Positions 27,073-37,347 of a stretch of DNA of 64,000 bases are shown here, one piece after another. Origin of the DNA: Janthinobacterium sp. 67 (lineage in GTDB: Bacteria > Pseudomonadota > Gammaproteobacteria > Burkholderiales > Burkholderiaceae_D). The position numbers were made by a program, and so were the translations under genes. The stretch is from the NCBI RefSeq assembly GCF_002797895.1, contig NZ_PGES01000001.1, forward strand, positions 1 through 64,000. Reading direction: 5' to 3'. Position 1 is the stretch's first letter. Every line of letters starts with the position of its first letter. Below the pieces are notes generated by a model. The model saw only the letters and a list, made by a program, of their open reading frames with translations, did no database searches and was not told the origin of the DNA.

Positions 27073-27288
27073 TCCGATATATGATGTGTTCCGCATTTCA
27101 CTAAGGCAACTTATCCCGGTGACTGCAGTGCGCCGCCGGCCATGCGCCGGCGGCGTGTCCGCGCGGGCAGAGTTTCGCCGCAACGCTTCCTTCAACGCCG
27201 CCGCTTGATCGTGCACCGCTGTCCTCTGCCCCTGCATTTTTTCATTCCACAAGCATCGAGCAGCAAGCAAACCCAGGCAAGGATAGCG

Positions 27289-29562
27289 ATGAAGAGCAGC
27301 AGCAAACATGGATTGACCCCGCTGGCCGCCGCGCTGGCGCTGGCATTGGGTGGCGCGCACGGCCACGCGTGGGCGGCGGCGATAGCCGACAAAACCGACA
27401 AGCCCGACGCCATGCAGATGCCAGCCATCAGCGTGTTTGGCGACGCCATCAGCGCCGGCACGGCCGGCCGTTCCTACATCAACAGCGCCGACATCGAACG
27501 CCAGCAGGCCGACAATGTCGCGTCCCTGCTCGACACCTTGCCCGGCGTGGACCTGGCCGGTACGGCCCGCCCCAGCGGACAAAGCTTGAATATCTGGGGC
27601 TTCAATAAAGTGCAGGACGTGAAAGTCATCCTCGACGGCGTGCCCAAGGGCTTCGAGAAATACCGCCAGGGTTCCATCTTCATCGAGCCGGAACTGATCA
27701 AGCAGATCGAAGTGAACAAGGGCGCGCATACGAGCTTGTATGGCAATGGCGGCTTCGGCGGCGTCATCACGGTCGAGACCAAGGATGCGCAGGACTTGCT
27801 GGAAGGGGGCGAGAAAGTGGGCGCCATGCTCAAGTATTCGCGCCACTCGAACAATGCAGAAAACGACGCCACCGTGGCCGTCTATGGCCGCACGGAAGAT
27901 GGCCGCTTCGATGCGATGGCCTTTACCACGCAGCGCAAGTCCGACGATTTGCGCAAGCCCGATGGCAAGCCATTCCGCTTTTCCGCCATCGACGCGCCAT
28001 CGAGCCTGGCCAAGCTGAATATCCGCTTGACGCCGGAGCAGCTCTTGACCCTGACGGCCATGAAGAGCGGCAGCTCGGGCTGGGGTCCGTTCGCCGCCAT
28101 GGGCGAGGACGTGCCCACGCCGACCGAGGCGGAAATCAAAAAATACGGACTGGAAGAAGCGTGGCAGCGCAAGGCCGTCTACCGCGACCAGGACGACGAC
28201 ACGTATTCCGTGAAGTGGCAGTACGCGCCGCAGAACAATCCGTGGATCAAGCTGACGGCCAGCGCCGGCTATTCGCACACGGACCAGCATGACAAGCGCC
28301 TGCCATCGGCGTCGCTCGGTTCCTACCTGGGCTCCCTGGGCAACGAGAGCTGGGCCTCGTACGTGGACCGCATCGCCGAAGTGCGCAACGAAAGCGTGTT
28401 TGCGACGGGCGCCGTGTCGCACGTGCTGCTGACGGGCCTGCAATGGCACAAGAACGTGCGCGACACCTTGATGTACTACCCATCGTCGACGGCGCTGAAG
28501 GACCCCAGCTACAACTATGGCTACTTCCAGCCCTACTACATGCCGGCCGGGCGCCAGGAAACCACGGGCCTGTATCTGCAGGATGCGATGACGTATGGCG
28601 ACGTGACGGTGACGGCGGCCCTGCGCCACGACAGAGTCGTTTCCGAGGGCGTGCCGAACAAGGCGCCACGCTACAACAGCCCGCTGGCGGCAGCCGGCCA
28701 CGACTTCAGCGAAAAGGCGCACGAAGACTGGTCGCCGCGCCTGGGCCTGTTCTGGAAGGCGTCGAGCACACTGGCCTTGTTCGGCGACTTGAGCCGCAGC
28801 TGGCGCGCGCCCACGATCGACGAGATGTATTCGAACGAATACTATGTGTCGTCCAGGCTCGGTTCATCGACGCCGGCCACCAGCCGCGACCTGGCCGTCG
28901 AGCGCGTGACGGCCGTGCGCACGGGCGTCATGCTGCACCGGCAGAACGTGTTCATGGAGCGCGACGACGTGCAGCTGCGCCTGACGGCGTACCGGAACCG
29001 CGTCAGCGACAATATCGGCCCGCGCCTGGGCATCCTGATCGAAGGCTATGTGCCGGGATCGGGCAAGGTGCCGCCGGCCCTGTCGTCCTACCGCAACCTG
29101 GCCGGTTTTCGCACGCAGGGCGTGGAAGTCGAGTCCTATTACAACTCGCCGCGCCTGTTCGCCAGCGCCTCGCTGTCGAAGCAGCGCGGCACGCGCAGCG
29201 GTTCCCAGCGCGACCCGTGGGGCCAGGACGAAGCCGTGTCGACCATCGCGCCCGATAAACTGATGGCGGGCCTGGGCTGGCGCATGCCCGAGCTGGGCGC
29301 CAGCATCGGCTGGCAGGGCCGCTTCGTGGCGAAGCAGGAGCGCGTGCTGCCGGTGGGGAATGTCTACCGCCTGCCGCCATCGAAAGGCTATGCCTTGCAT
29401 ACTGTGTTCGCGTCGTGGAATGGCCGGCAAGGCATGTGGCGTGGCGTGGAAGTGCGGCTGACGGTCGACAACGTCTTCAACCGCAATTACATGCCCTACC
29501 TGAGCGAAGCCGTTACCGGCGTGGGGAGGAATGCGAAGTTGAGCGTGTCCAGAAAATTCTGA
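27289..29562 (+). CDS. TonB-dependent receptor, heme/hemoglobin or siderophore type
   Basis: Outer-membrane gated barrel of 757 residues. It has a signal peptide (GLTPLAAALALALGGAHGHA, cleavage near AWA), a plug domain (about 45-180; VASLLDTLPGVDL, SLNIWGFNKVQDVKVILDGV, KGAHTSLYGNGGFGGVITVE) and a barrel that ends NAKLSVSRKF with terminal Phe. The plug resembles hemoglobin/transferrin receptors. The Fur-like site upstream supports an iron or heme cargo. Start 27289 has AGGATAG upstream and begins the signal peptide; the open frame extends 49 codons farther with no support. Confidence 0.87.
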   Translation: MKSSSKHGLTPLAAALALALGGAHGHAWAAAIADKTDKPDAMQMPAISVFGDAISAGTAGRSYINSADIERQQADNVASLLDTLPGVDLAGTARPSGQSLNIWGFNKVQDVKVILDGVPKGFEKYRQGSIFIEPELIKQIEVNKGAHTSLYGNGGFGGVITVETKDAQDLLEGGEKVGAMLKYSRHSNNAENDATVAVYGRTEDGRFDAMAFTTQRKSDDLRKPDGKPFRFSAIDAPSSLAKLNIRLTPEQLLTLTAMKSGSSGWGPFAAMGEDVPTPTEAEIKKYGLEEAWQRKAVYRDQDDDTYSVKWQYAPQNNPWIKLTASAGYSHTDQHDKRLPSASLGSYLGSLGNESWASYVDRIAEVRNESVFATGAVSHVLLTGLQWHKNVRDTLMYYPSSTALKDPSYNYGYFQPYYMPAGRQETTGLYLQDAMTYGDVTVTAALRHDRVVSEGVPNKAPRYNSPLAAAGHDFSEKAHEDWSPRLGLFWKASSTLALFGDLSRSWRAPTIDEMYSNEYYVSSRLGSSTPATSRDLAVERVTAVRTGVMLHRQNVFMERDDVQLRLTAYRNRVSDNIGPRLGILIEGYVPGSGKVPPALSSYRNLAGFRTQGVEVESYYNSPRLFASASLSKQRGTRSGSQRDPWGQDEAVSTIAPDKLMAGLGWRMPELGASIGWQGRFVAKQERVLPVGNVYRLPPSKGYALHTVFASWNGRQGMWRGVEVRLTVDNVFNRNYMPYLSEAVTGVGRNAKLSVSRKF

Positions 29563-29590
29563 TGACTTCTGAAAATGGCGGGCCGGAGAC

Positions 29591-29691
29591 GCGGGCCTGA
29601 GAAAATGCCGATGGCGGCGTTGCAGCTTCCTTGCCGTACTGGCGTACTGTCTGCGTCGCTGCGCCTTGCCCTCGACATTTTTCAGGCCCGC
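29591..29691. repeat. Long imperfect inverted repeat (about 100 bp), MITE/REP-like
   Basis: The left arm (29591-29611, GCGGGCCTGAGAAAATGCCG) and right arm (29672-29691, TCGACATTTTTCAGGCCCGC) are near-complementary over 20 bases and enclose about 60 bases with further short complementary pieces (for example GTACTGGCGTAC). It is extragenic, just after the TonB receptor. It resembles small non-coding mobile repeats. Confidence 0.55.
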
Positions 29692-29771
29692 TTGGCCCGG
29701 GGTGCCTTTTTTTGTGACTTGGGCCTACTCCGGGTCCGATGCATTTTCCGTTGAACTCCCAACTTCAAACG

Positions 29772-31178
29772 TCAACGTAACACCAACGCCTTGACCGTTT
29801 CCCAGGCCGTGCTGCCCGAGTGGGTGGCGCGGACCTGGTTGCGGCCCGCTTCCTTGGCCACGTACAGGGCGCGGTCGGCGGCGACGAAGAGGGCTTCGCG
29901 GTCGTCCAGCTGGTGCGGGCGGATGGTGGCCACGCCGATGCTGACGGTGATCCATGGCGAGGTGCTTGAGCGCGGGTGCGGCAGTTGCAGCGCTTCGATG
30001 CCGGCGCGGATGGCTTCGGCCAGGTGCAGGGCGCTGTCGGCATCCGTGTCGGCGAACAGCAGCACGAATTCCTCGCCGCCGTAGCGGGCCGCCAGGTCGC
30101 CGGAGCGGCTGGCGTGGGCGGCGATCGCTTGCGCCACCCGCTGCAGGCAGCTGTCGCCGGCCGGGTGGCCCAGGCTGTCGTTGTACAGCTTGAAGTGGTC
30201 GACGTCGAGCACCACCAGCGACAGGGCGCCGCCGCCGCGCACGGCGCGCTGCCACTCTTTTTCCAGGAAGCTGTCGAAATGCCGACGGTTGGCGATCTGC
30301 GTCAGCGGGTCGAGATAGGCGGCGCGCTGCAGCGCGTCTTCCGACTGCTTGTGGTGCGTGATGTCGTGCAGCAGACCGATATACAGGGGCTGGCGCAGAT
30401 ACATGGGCGTCAGGGTCAGGTCCATGCTCAGCGCCTTGCCGTTGCGGTGGCGGATCGCCACTTCGCGCGTGCCGTGGTTGTGCGCCTTTTCCGGATTGGC
30501 CGCATGCATGGCGAAATAATCGAGGTATTCCTGCGTCACGAGGGGGCTGAGCAGCTCGCCGATGAAGCGCCCGGCCAGTTCGTTTTCGCGGTAGCCCAGG
30601 TACTGGTCGCAGGCGGGGTTGGTGTACTGGATGCGGCCATCGGCCTCGATGATCAGCAAGCCCTCGGCCATGTTGTTGACGATGGTGCGCAGGCGCTCGG
30701 CCTGTTCCTGCTGGGTTTCATTGTTGCTGCGGATTTTCAGCTGGGCGCGCACGCGCGCGCACACTTCCGCCATGCGCAAGGGCTTGCTGATGTAATCGAC
30801 GGCGCCGCAGTCGAAGCCGGCCACCACGTCTTCCGTTTCCGTCTTGGCGCTCATGAAGATGACGGGGATACGCTGCGTCAGCGGGTGCTGCTTGAGGCGG
30901 CGGCACGTTTCGATGCCGTCCATGTCCGGCATCAGCACGTCGAGCAGGATCAGGTCGGGCTGGGCGCGCTGGGCGATCGCCAGGGCCCGTTCGCCGGACG
31001 TGGCGACATAGGTTTGATAACCCTGTTCGCTCATCAGCTTGCGCAGCAGCTCAAGGTTGGCCGGCGCATCATCGACAATCAAAATGGCGGCTTCGTGCCG
31101 CTGGGAATACCCTACACTGCCTGAACTCATTGCTCCCGGCCTTCTCGATGTACTCTGCGCTGCCTGCGTTTGCTGCAC
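29772..31178 (-). CDS. Response regulator with PAS and GGDEF domains (diguanylate cyclase)
   Basis: Signalling protein of 468 residues: receiver domain (about 30-150; ILIVDDAPANLELL, phospho-Asp in LLDVLMPDMDG), PAS domain (about 170-285) and GGDEF domain (about 300-460). The active site reads RYGGEEF, a functional variant, and an inhibitory I-site RSGD sits five residues before it, so product inhibition by c-di-GMP is expected. Translation may begin at GTG 31178 or at ATG 31130 (residue 17); the latter has GGGAG too close. A partner kinase is not adjacent. Confidence 0.88.
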   Translation of the reverse strand: MQQTQAAQSTSRRPGAMSSGSVGYSQRHEAAILIVDDAPANLELLRKLMSEQGYQTYVATSGERALAIAQRAQPDLILLDVLMPDMDGIETCRRLKQHPLTQRIPVIFMSAKTETEDVVAGFDCGAVDYISKPLRMAEVCARVRAQLKIRSNNETQQEQAERLRTIVNNMAEGLLIIEADGRIQYTNPACDQYLGYRENELAGRFIGELLSPLVTQEYLDYFAMHAANPEKAHNHGTREVAIRHRNGKALSMDLTLTPMYLRQPLYIGLLHDITHHKQSEDALQRAAYLDPLTQIANRRHFDSFLEKEWQRAVRGGGALSLVVLDVDHFKLYNDSLGHPAGDSCLQRVAQAIAAHASRSGDLAARYGGEEFVLLFADTDADSALHLAEAIRAGIEALQLPHPRSSTSPWITVSIGVATIRPHQLDDREALFVAADRALYVAKEAGRNQVRATHSGSTAWETVKALVLR

Positions 31179-31418
31179 TTTCGGTGATGCTGACCGGATT
31201 CAAATCTGATACAGCCGTCAAATCATACCGCCTCGCCATTTTTTTGGGTGAAAAATCGATGTTGCGCGAGCAATGAAAGTATTATTTTTGTGATATCTTT
31301 AAAAATAAATACACGCAATTGCTGTCATGAAAGCGGTTTTTGGGCGGAAAAGACGCGTGCCCTTCGCGCAGGGGCAGCAGAGACACGCCCCGCGGCAGGC
31401 GGGGCGTGGAGAGGCGAG

Positions 31419-32612
31419 TTACATTTTTGCGGCGATCAGTTTGCCGAGGATGGCGATACCCTCGCGGATGCGTTCCGGCGGCACCGTCACGAACGACAGG
31501 CGCAGGGTGTGCGTGTCCGGCGTGTTGGCGTAGAACGGCGCGCCCGGCACGAAGGCGACCTTGTTGGCGATGGCTTCATCGAGCAGTTTCATCGCGTCGA
31601 TATGTTTCGGCAGGGTGACCCAGATGAACATGCCGCCTTCCGGCTTCGTCCACGTGACGCCGGCCGGGAAGTGCTCTTCCAGCGCCGACAGCATGGCCTG
31701 GCACTGGTTGCCGTACAGGCTGCGGATGCTGGGGATGTGCCGGTCCAGGAAGCCATCCTTGATCACATCATGCACGACCATCTGCGTCAGCTGCGACGTA
31801 TGCAGGTCGGCCGCCTGCTTGGCCAGTTCCAGGCGGCGCACGAGCGGCATCGGCGCCACCACGTAGCCGAGACGGATGCCGGGCGTGAGCACTTTCGAGA
31901 ACGAGCCCATGTAGATGACGCCGTCCGGATTCATGTTGATCATCTTCGGATACGGCTCGCCGCTGTAGCTGAGGGCGCCGTACGGATCATCCTCGATCAG
32001 CGGCAGGCCGTGGCGGGCGCAGGTTTCCACCAGTTCCACGCGGCGCGCCACGGACAGGCTGCGGCCCGTCGGGTTCTGGAAGTTCGGCAGGGCGTACAGC
32101 AGGCGGGCGCCATCGGCGACGGGGTTGATCGACGACGGCACCAGGCCTTCGTCATCGGTATCGACGGAAACGAATTCGGGACGGTAGACGGAAAACGCCT
32201 GCAGGGCGCCCAAGTAACTGGGGGTTTCCACCAGGACCTTGCTGCCTTCGTCGATCAGGACCTTGCCCAGCAAGTCCAGCGCCTGCTGCGAGCCGGACGT
32301 CATCAGCACCTGTTCCGGCACGATGGTGCTGCCATTGCCGGAGAGCGAGTCGGCGATCCACTGGCGCAGCGGCAGGTAGCCGTCGGTCGGACCGTATTGC
32401 AGGGCCACCTTGCCATTGTTCGACAGGACCTTGTCGAAGGCGGTCTTCATTTCTTCCACGGGGAAGGTGGCGGGCGAGGGCAGGCCGCCGGCAAACGAGA
32501 TGATCTCGGGACGCTGCGTGATCTTCAGGATTTCGCGGATGAACGAGCTTTGCAGCTGTTCCGCGCGTTCGGCAAAGCGCCATTGGATCGGATTCGGATT
32601 TTCAATTTTCAT
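31419..32612 (-). CDS. PLP-dependent class I/II aminotransferase (2-aminoadipate transaminase-like)
   Basis: Fold-type I transaminase of 397 residues, cytoplasmic. Seen: N-terminus ISFAGGLPSPATFPVEEM, substrate/PLP elements MTSGSQQALDLLGK, ALPNFQNPTGRSLS, LIEDDPYGALSYSG, and the PLP lysine in GSFSKVLTPGIRLGY. It resembles LysN/ARO8-type enzymes. The start at 32612 is the family N-terminus with GAGAC upstream; an open frame runs farther upstream across the neighbour. The EamA exporter upstream in the same direction may move the same amino acid. Confidence 0.87.
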   Translation of the reverse strand: MKIENPNPIQWRFAERAEQLQSSFIREILKITQRPEIISFAGGLPSPATFPVEEMKTAFDKVLSNNGKVALQYGPTDGYLPLRQWIADSLSGNGSTIVPEQVLMTSGSQQALDLLGKVLIDEGSKVLVETPSYLGALQAFSVYRPEFVSVDTDDEGLVPSSINPVADGARLLYALPNFQNPTGRSLSVARRVELVETCARHGLPLIEDDPYGALSYSGEPYPKMINMNPDGVIYMGSFSKVLTPGIRLGYVVAPMPLVRRLELAKQAADLHTSQLTQMVVHDVIKDGFLDRHIPSIRSLYGNQCQAMLSALEEHFPAGVTWTKPEGGMFIWVTLPKHIDAMKLLDEAIANKVAFVPGAPFYANTPDTHTLRLSFVTVPPERIREGIAILGKLIAAKM

Positions 32613-32788
32613 ACGAGTCTCACGGAAGATGCCGAGCTGCGCCGGCTGGATTTGTTGGCCCGCTTGTGGCGGTGCGTGTGCAAGCGGCGCCGGATAGGTG
32701 CCGCCATGATGCTGCCGTATTGTACGGCTTGCACGCCGCCGTGCCCATGCGCACGCGCAACGGCGTTGCAAATGGGCGTCAGGGAGCC

Positions 32789-33700
32789 TTATTTCAGCTT
32801 GCGTCCTATCCCCACCACGGCGATCACGGCGCCGGCAAACAGCAGACTTTCGCCCGTCAGGGGCTCGTGCAGCAGCGCGGCCGCGCCCACCAGGGTGAGG
32901 AAGGGCTGCAGCAGCTGCGTCTGTCCCACGCGCGCCACGCCGCCCAGCGCCATGCCCCGGTACCAGAAAAAGAAGGCGATAAACATGGAAAACACGGAGA
33001 TATACGCAAAGCCCAGCCACGCCGCGCCGCTGGCCTGCGCCATCAGCGCGCGCTGCGGCCACGCGCTCCACAGCACCACGGGCAGCACGAATGGCACGGC
33101 CAGCAGCAGCGCCCAGGAAATCACGTGCTGGCCCGGCATGGCTTGCGCCAGGCGTCCGCCTTCCGCATAGCCGAGTGCGGCCAGCAGCACGGCGGCAAAG
33201 ATCAGCCAGTCGGCCACGTGGAAGCTGCCGCCGCCCTGGCGCAGCGCGAACGCCACCACCAGGGCCGTGCCGAGCAGGGCCATCAGCCAGAAGCCAAGGG
33301 AGGGGCGTTCCTTGCCGCGCAGTACGGCAAACACGGCGGTGGCCAGCGGCAAAATGCCCACGAGCACGGCGCCATGCGAGGCGGGCAGGCTGCGCATGGC
33401 GATCGACGTCAGCCACGGGAAACCCACCACGCAGCCCAGCGACACCAGGGCCAGCGGCAGCCACTGTTCGCGGCGCGGCAGCGGCGCGCGCTGCCGCCAC
33501 AGCCACAGGCTGGCCAGGCAGGCGGCCACCAAGGCGCGGCCCAGGGCGACAAAGGTGGGATCGAGTTCGGCCACGGCCAGCCGCGTGAAAGGCAGGGTCA
33601 GGCTGAAAAGGGCGACGGCGATCAAGCCCAGCAGCAGGCCTTTGCGGTCGGCGCCGAGGCGCGGGAGGGGGCTGGGGGAGGTGGCGGCGTGCGATGGCAT
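32789..33700 (-). CDS. EamA/DMT-family transporter
   Basis: Inner-membrane transporter of 303 residues with about ten helices in two EamA repeats (first from GLLLGLIAVALFSLTLPF, second from WLIFAAVLLAALGYAEGG). Members often export amino acids or metabolites. Start 33700 has AGGACA upstream; 29 extra in-frame codons up to 33787 look non-coding. It is divergent from the MocR regulator, a common arrangement in which the MocR protein controls the exporter. Confidence 0.85.
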   Translation of the reverse strand: MPSHAATSPSPLPRLGADRKGLLLGLIAVALFSLTLPFTRLAVAELDPTFVALGRALVAACLASLWLWRQRAPLPRREQWLPLALVSLGCVVGFPWLTSIAMRSLPASHGAVLVGILPLATAVFAVLRGKERPSLGFWLMALLGTALVVAFALRQGGGSFHVADWLIFAAVLLAALGYAEGGRLAQAMPGQHVISWALLLAVPFVLPVVLWSAWPQRALMAQASGAAWLGFAYISVFSMFIAFFFWYRGMALGGVARVGQTQLLQPFLTLVGAAALLHEPLTGESLLFAGAVIAVVGIGRKLK

Positions 33701-33787
33701 GGCTGTCCTGGTGCGGGTGGTGTGGAATAAAGGCGGGCAGATGTGGATGAATGCGCCCGGTACTGCTATCCTAGAGCGCAATAGCAA

Positions 33788-33829
33788 TACAGTACAAATA
33801 CACTTCTCCGCATAATTTCACATACTGTA
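33788..33829. promoter_or_regulatory. Inverted TACAGTA/TACTGTA pair between EamA and MocR genes
   Basis: TACAGTA (33788-33794) and TACTGTA (33823-33829) are inverted copies 28 bases apart in the AT-rich divergent gap, just before the MocR start. This fits the paired sites MocR dimers use; binding is inferred. Confidence 0.5.
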
Positions 33830-33837
33830 ATGGTCAT

Positions 33838-35271
33838 ATGAGCAATACACCCGCATCACCGTCCCTGCCTTTGCTGTCGCGCGCCTCGGGCGAAACCCTG
33901 ATCGACCAGATCGCGCGTTCGCTGGCGGCGCGCATCGACGACAAGTTGCTGCGTGGCGGCGCGCGCATGCCGTCGATCCGCCAGTGCGCGGCCGGCCTGG
34001 ACGTGTCATGCGCCACGGTGGTGGCCAGCTACGACAAGCTGGTGGCGCGCGGCTACCTGGAATCGCGGCGCGGCGCCGGCTTTTTCGTGCGCGAGCGCTC
34101 GCCCCTGAACACGCCGGCGCCGCCCGCCGGCGCGCAGGAAGCAGCGGCGCAGCCGATGGACGTCGTGTGGCTGATCCGTAACATGTTCCGCCAGACGCCG
34201 GCCATTCCCGCGCCCGGCACCGGCATGCTGCCCGCCGAATGGCTCGATGGCGACCTCGTGGCGCGCGCCTTGCGCGACGTCAGCCGCCAGCCCGGCAGTT
34301 TGCTGCTCGGTTACGGCGCGCCGCAGGGTTTTCTGCCGCTGCGCCAGCAATTGCAGCTGAAGCTGGCGGGGTTGGAAATCGCCTGCCCGCCCGAGCAGAT
34401 CGTCACCACGGTGGGCGTGATGCAGGCGCTGGACCTGGTGGCGCGCGAGTTTGCCCGTCCCGGCGACACCATTTTCGTCGACGACCCCGCGTACTGGCTG
34501 ATGTTCGGCGCCTTTGCCGCCATGGGCGTGAACGTCATCGGTATCCCGCGCCTCGGTGACGGCCCCGATATCGCCGTGCTGGCCGAGCTGGCGGCCCTGC
34601 ACCGACCCAAGCTGTACGTGATCAACTCGGTGCTGCATAATCCCAGTTCGACGTCGCTGTCGGCGGCCAAGGCGTTCCAGGTGCTGCGCCTGGCCGAGCA
34701 GCACGATTTCCTCGTCGTCGAAGACGATATCTATTGCGACATGCATCCCGGCGGCGAGGTGCAGCCGGCCACGCGCCTGGCCGCGCTGGACCAGCTGCGC
34801 CGCGTGATTTACCTGGGCGGCTTTTCCAAGAGCCTGGCGGCGAACCTGCGCGTGGGCTTCATCGCCACATCAAATGAGCGGGCGCAGCGCCTGGCCGACC
34901 GCAAGATGCTGGCCACCCTGACCACCAGCGACATCGGCGAGCGCGTCGTGTACAAAATCCTCTCGCAGGGGCTGTACCGCAAGCATGCGGAGCGCCTGCG
35001 CGCGCGGCTCGACAAGGTGCGCGAGGGCACGTACCGCAAGGTCGAACGGGCGGGCTTGCGCTTCGATCCCGCGCCGGCCGGCATGTTCGTGTGGGCCGAT
35101 GCGGGCTGCGACACGAATGTCCTGGCCGAGAAGGCGCTGGCCGAGGGGCTGGTGCTGGCGCCGGGCAGCCTGTTTTCCCCGCGCCAGCTGCCGTCGACCC
35201 GCATGCGCCTGAACCTGGCCACGGTGCAGGACGAGCGGGTGTGGGCGTTTTTCGCCCGCGCCCTGGGCTAG
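33838..35271 (+). CDS. MocR/GntR-family regulator with aminotransferase-like domain
   Basis: Transcription factor of 477 residues. The N-terminal winged helix (about 15-80; LIDQIARSLAARIDDKLLRG, MPSIRQCAAGLDVSCATVV, GYLESRRGAGFFV) is GntR-like; the rest is a class I aminotransferase fold with the PLP lysine in GGFSKSLAANLRVGF. PLP or an amino acid acts as the signal in this family. It probably controls the divergent EamA exporter and perhaps the aminotransferase behind it. No clear Shine-Dalgarno precedes its ATG. Confidence 0.9.
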   Translation: MSNTPASPSLPLLSRASGETLIDQIARSLAARIDDKLLRGGARMPSIRQCAAGLDVSCATVVASYDKLVARGYLESRRGAGFFVRERSPLNTPAPPAGAQEAAAQPMDVVWLIRNMFRQTPAIPAPGTGMLPAEWLDGDLVARALRDVSRQPGSLLLGYGAPQGFLPLRQQLQLKLAGLEIACPPEQIVTTVGVMQALDLVAREFARPGDTIFVDDPAYWLMFGAFAAMGVNVIGIPRLGDGPDIAVLAELAALHRPKLYVINSVLHNPSSTSLSAAKAFQVLRLAEQHDFLVVEDDIYCDMHPGGEVQPATRLAALDQLRRVIYLGGFSKSLAANLRVGFIATSNERAQRLADRKMLATLTTSDIGERVVYKILSQGLYRKHAERLRARLDKVREGTYRKVERAGLRFDPAPAGMFVWADAGCDTNVLAEKALAEGLVLAPGSLFSPRQLPSTRMRLNLATVQDERVWAFFARALG

Positions 35272-35359
35272 GCGCGACTTTCGGCGGCCGCTCTTGAAAT
35301 CGCTGGCACCATCCCCAACTCCGTAGAATCCGTCCCATCCACAAGACTATGAGGTAAAA

Positions 35360-37279
35360 ATGGCTGTCTCCGAAAAGCAAACCCTGGGTTTTCAGACCGA
35401 AGTGAAGCAAATGCTGCACCTGATGATCCATTCCCTGTACTCGAACAAGGAAATCTTCCTGCGCGAATTGATCTCGAACGCGTCCGACGCGGCCGACAAA
35501 TTGCGCTTTGAAGCGATCGATAACGACGCCCTGTACGGCAACGATCACGAATTGAAGATCAAGGTCAGCTTCGACAAGGATGCGCGCACCATCACCATTT
35601 CCGACAACGGCATCGGCATGACCCGTGACGAGGCGATCTCGCACCTGGGCACCATCGCCAAGTCGGGCACCAAGGAATTCTTCGGCAAGCTGTCGGGCGA
35701 CCAGCAGCAGGACGCGGCCCTGATCGGCCAGTTCGGCGTGGGCTTCTATTCGGGCTTCATCGTCGCCGACAAGATCACCGTCGAAACGCGCCGCGCCGGC
35801 GCGGACGCCTCCGAAGGCGTGCGCTGGGAATCGGCCGGCGAAGGCGACTACAGCATCGAGACCATCGACAAACCGTCGCGCGGCACGGACATCATCCTGC
35901 ACCTGCGCGAAGGCGAAGACGAATTGCTGTCGAGCTGGAAGATCAAGTCCATCATCCGCAAGTACTCGGACCATATCTCGCTGCCGATCGTGATGCAGAA
36001 GGAAGAGTGGGACGACGAGAAAAAAGAAACCGTCCTGAAAGACGAATTCGAAACCGTCAACCAGGCCAGCGCACTGTGGGCCCGCAACAAGGCCGACATC
36101 ACGCCGGAACAGTACGACGAATTCTACAAGCACGTGTCGCACGACTTCCAGTCGCCGCTCACGCACACGCACAACCGCGTCGAAGGCCGCAGCGAATACA
36201 CGCAGCTGCTGTACATCCCGGCCAAGGCGCCATTCGACATGTGGGACCGCAACAAGCGCGGCGGCATCAAGCTGTACGTCAAGCGCGTCTTCATCATGGA
36301 CGACGCCGAGCAGCTGATGCCGACGTACCTGCGCTTCGTGCGCGGGGTGATCGACTCGGCCGACCTGCCGCTGAACGTGTCGCGTGAAATCCTGCAGGAA
36401 TCGCGCGACGTCAAGGTGATCCGCGAAGGCTCGACCAAGCGCGTGCTGGGCATGCTGGAAGAACTGGCGAACGCGGACGAGCAGGACAAGAAGGACAAGT
36501 ACGCCGTCTTCTGGAAGGAATTCGGCCAGGTGCTGAAAGAAGGCATCGGCGAAGATGCGGCCAACAAGGAACGCCTGGCCAAGCTGCTGCGCTTTGCCTC
36601 GACGGCCAACGACAGCGACGAACAAATCACCTCGTTCGCCGACTACGTGGCGCGCATGAAGGAAGGCCAGGACAAGATCTATTACGTCACGGCCGACAAC
36701 TACGCCGCCGCCAAGAACAGCCCGCACCTGGAAATCTTCCGCAAGAAGGGCGTCGAAGTGCTGCTGCTGACGGACCGTGTCGACGAATGGATGCTGTCCT
36801 TCCTGCAGGACTTCGAAGGCAAGGAACTGGTCTCCGTCGCCAAGGGTGGCCTGGACCTGGGCGCGCTGGAAGACGAAGCGGAAAAGAAAGAACACGAAGA
36901 AACGGAAACCTCGTACGCCGACCTGGTGGGCAAGATGAAGACGGTGCTGTCCGACAAGGCCAAGGACGTGCGCGTCACGTTCCGTCTGACCGATTCGCCA
37001 GCCTGCCTGGTGGCCGACGAAAACGAATTGTCGGGCAACCTGCTGCGCATGTTGAAGGCTGCTGGCCAGAGCGCGCCGGAATCGAAGCCGATTTTGGAAA
37101 TCAATCCGAACCACCCGCTGGTGACGCGCCTGAAATACGAAGACGCGGAAGGCGGCAAGTTCGGCGACTGGGCCAACATCCTGTTCGACCAGGCCATGCT
37201 GGCCGAAGGCGGCTCGCTGGCCGATCCTGCCAGTTTCGTGAAACGCCTCAACGAATTGCTGCTCAATTCGGCGAAGTAA
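35360..37279 (+). CDS. htpG: Chaperone HtpG (Hsp90)
   Basis: Cytoplasmic ATP-dependent chaperone of 639 residues, full length. The GHKL ATPase is at the N-terminus: [42 protein letters not shown] and [15 protein letters not shown]. The middle domain carries [24 protein letters not shown] site lies just upstream of the ATG. It is monocistronic and closes in a strong terminator. No heat-shock promoter of clear quality was found in the 88-base gap. Confidence 0.97.
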   Translation: MAVSEKQTLGFQTEVKQMLHLMIHSLYSNKEIFLRELISNASDAADKLRFEAIDNDALYGNDHELKIKVSFDKDARTITISDNGIGMTRDEAISHLGTIAKSGTKEFFGKLSGDQQQDAALIGQFGVGFYSGFIVADKITVETRRAGADASEGVRWESAGEGDYSIETIDKPSRGTDIILHLREGEDELLSSWKIKSIIRKYSDHISLPIVMQKEEWDDEKKETVLKDEFETVNQASALWARNKADITPEQYDEFYKHVSHDFQSPLTHTHNRVEGRSEYTQLLYIPAKAPFDMWDRNKRGGIKLYVKRVFIMDDAEQLMPTYLRFVRGVIDSADLPLNVSREILQESRDVKVIREGSTKRVLGMLEELANADEQDKKDKYAVFWKEFGQVLKEGIGEDAANKERLAKLLRFASTANDSDEQITSFADYVARMKEGQDKIYYVTADNYAAAKNSPHLEIFRKKGVEVLLLTDRVDEWMLSFLQDFEGKELVSVAKGGLDLGALEDEAEKKEHEETETSYADLVGKMKTVLSDKAKDVRVTFRLTDSPACLVADENELSGNLLRMLKAAGQSAPESKPILEINPNHPLVTRLKYEDAEGGKFGDWANILFDQAMLAEGGSLADPASFVKRLNELLLNSAK

Positions 37280-37300
37280 TTCCTTTGCCGTGGTACGTAG

Positions 37301-37327
37301 GTCGGATTAGCGTAAGCGTAATCCGAC
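37301..37327. repeat. REP-like palindrome GTCGGATTA, copy 3
   Basis: GTCGGATTA (37301-37309) and TAATCCGAC (37319-37327) flank GCGTAAGCG. It is the third copy of the family at 11424 and 11527, again directly between a stop codon and a terminator. Confidence 0.75.
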
Positions 37328-37347
37328 ACGGCGGCTGATGCATCCAG

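Noticed and set aside
27142..27288. Extended N-terminus of the TonB receptor
   Set aside because: It precedes the signal peptide, has no family similarity, and the ribosome site fits 27289.
31384..31408. Terminator after the aminotransferase gene
   Set aside because: The 10-bp stem is good, but no T run follows on the minus strand, so it is only a hairpin.
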